Shown here piece after piece: positions 5,380-5,380 of a stretch of DNA of 5,380 nt. The notes beneath the pieces were generated by a model. It made no database searches. It was not told the DNA's origin and saw only the letters and a program-made list of their open reading frames with translations. The position numbers and the translations under genes are program-made. Each line of letters begins with the position of its first letter. The first letter of the stretch is position 1. The stretch is from NAT127 sp041655035 (GTDB lineage: Bacteria; Pseudomonadota; Gammaproteobacteria; Pseudomonadales; Porticoccaceae), in contig JBAZCN010000191.1 of NCBI GenBank assembly GCA_041655035.1, forward strand, positions 1-5,380, written 5' to 3'.

Positions 5380-5380
5380 C

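Overview
The window looks like chromosomal DNA of a GC-rich gammaproteobacterium. The comM and ubiK proteins, the ureD-ureA-ureB gene order and a ComM with the usual proteobacterial domain plan all point that way. The exact genus cannot be read from the sequence. No IS element, CRISPR array, rRNA or intact tRNA is visible.

Layout. (1) Bases 1-456, plus strand: an EthD-domain protein, probably cut by the left edge, in DNA clearly more AT-rich than the rest (37% and 47% GC in two 60-base lines counted by hand). (2) Bases 457-572: a short spacer between convergent genes, with a tRNA-Arg-like 20-mer and a loose inverted repeat. (3) Bases 573-1700, minus strand: a 375-residue protein of unknown function with a twin-arginine export signal. 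(4) Bases 1701-1893: an AT-richer spacer with no gene. (5) Bases 1894-3375, minus strand: comM, a branch-migration helicase used in natural transformation. (6) Bases 3430-3705, minus strand: ubiK, a ubiquinone biosynthesis accessory factor, 54 bases upstream of comM and probably cotranscribed with it; a perfect 7-bp GC hairpin lies between them. (7) Bases 3706-3819: a divergent promoter region. (8) Bases 3820-5371, plus strand: ureD, ureA and ureB, the start of a urease operon. A ribosome binding site for the next gene, presumably ureC, closes the window.

The most informative signal is regulatory. Directly upstream of ureD is a close match to a sigma-54 (RpoN) promoter, with GG and GC at the exact -24/-12 spacing. 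Inside the ureD coding region is a perfect NtrC-type palindrome, TGCACC-N5-GGTGCA, about 97 bases downstream of the predicted transcription start. A half-conserved second copy lies 52 bases before it. Together they suggest that nitrogen limitation switches on urease through NtrC and RpoN from an unusual downstream, intragenic enhancer. The predicted start site also falls one base before the ureD ATG, so ureD would be read from a leaderless mRNA or from a later start. Urease would then supply ammonia from urea when nitrogen is scarce. The neighbouring ubiK-comM unit has its own plausible sigma-70 -10 element and no visible functional link to urease.
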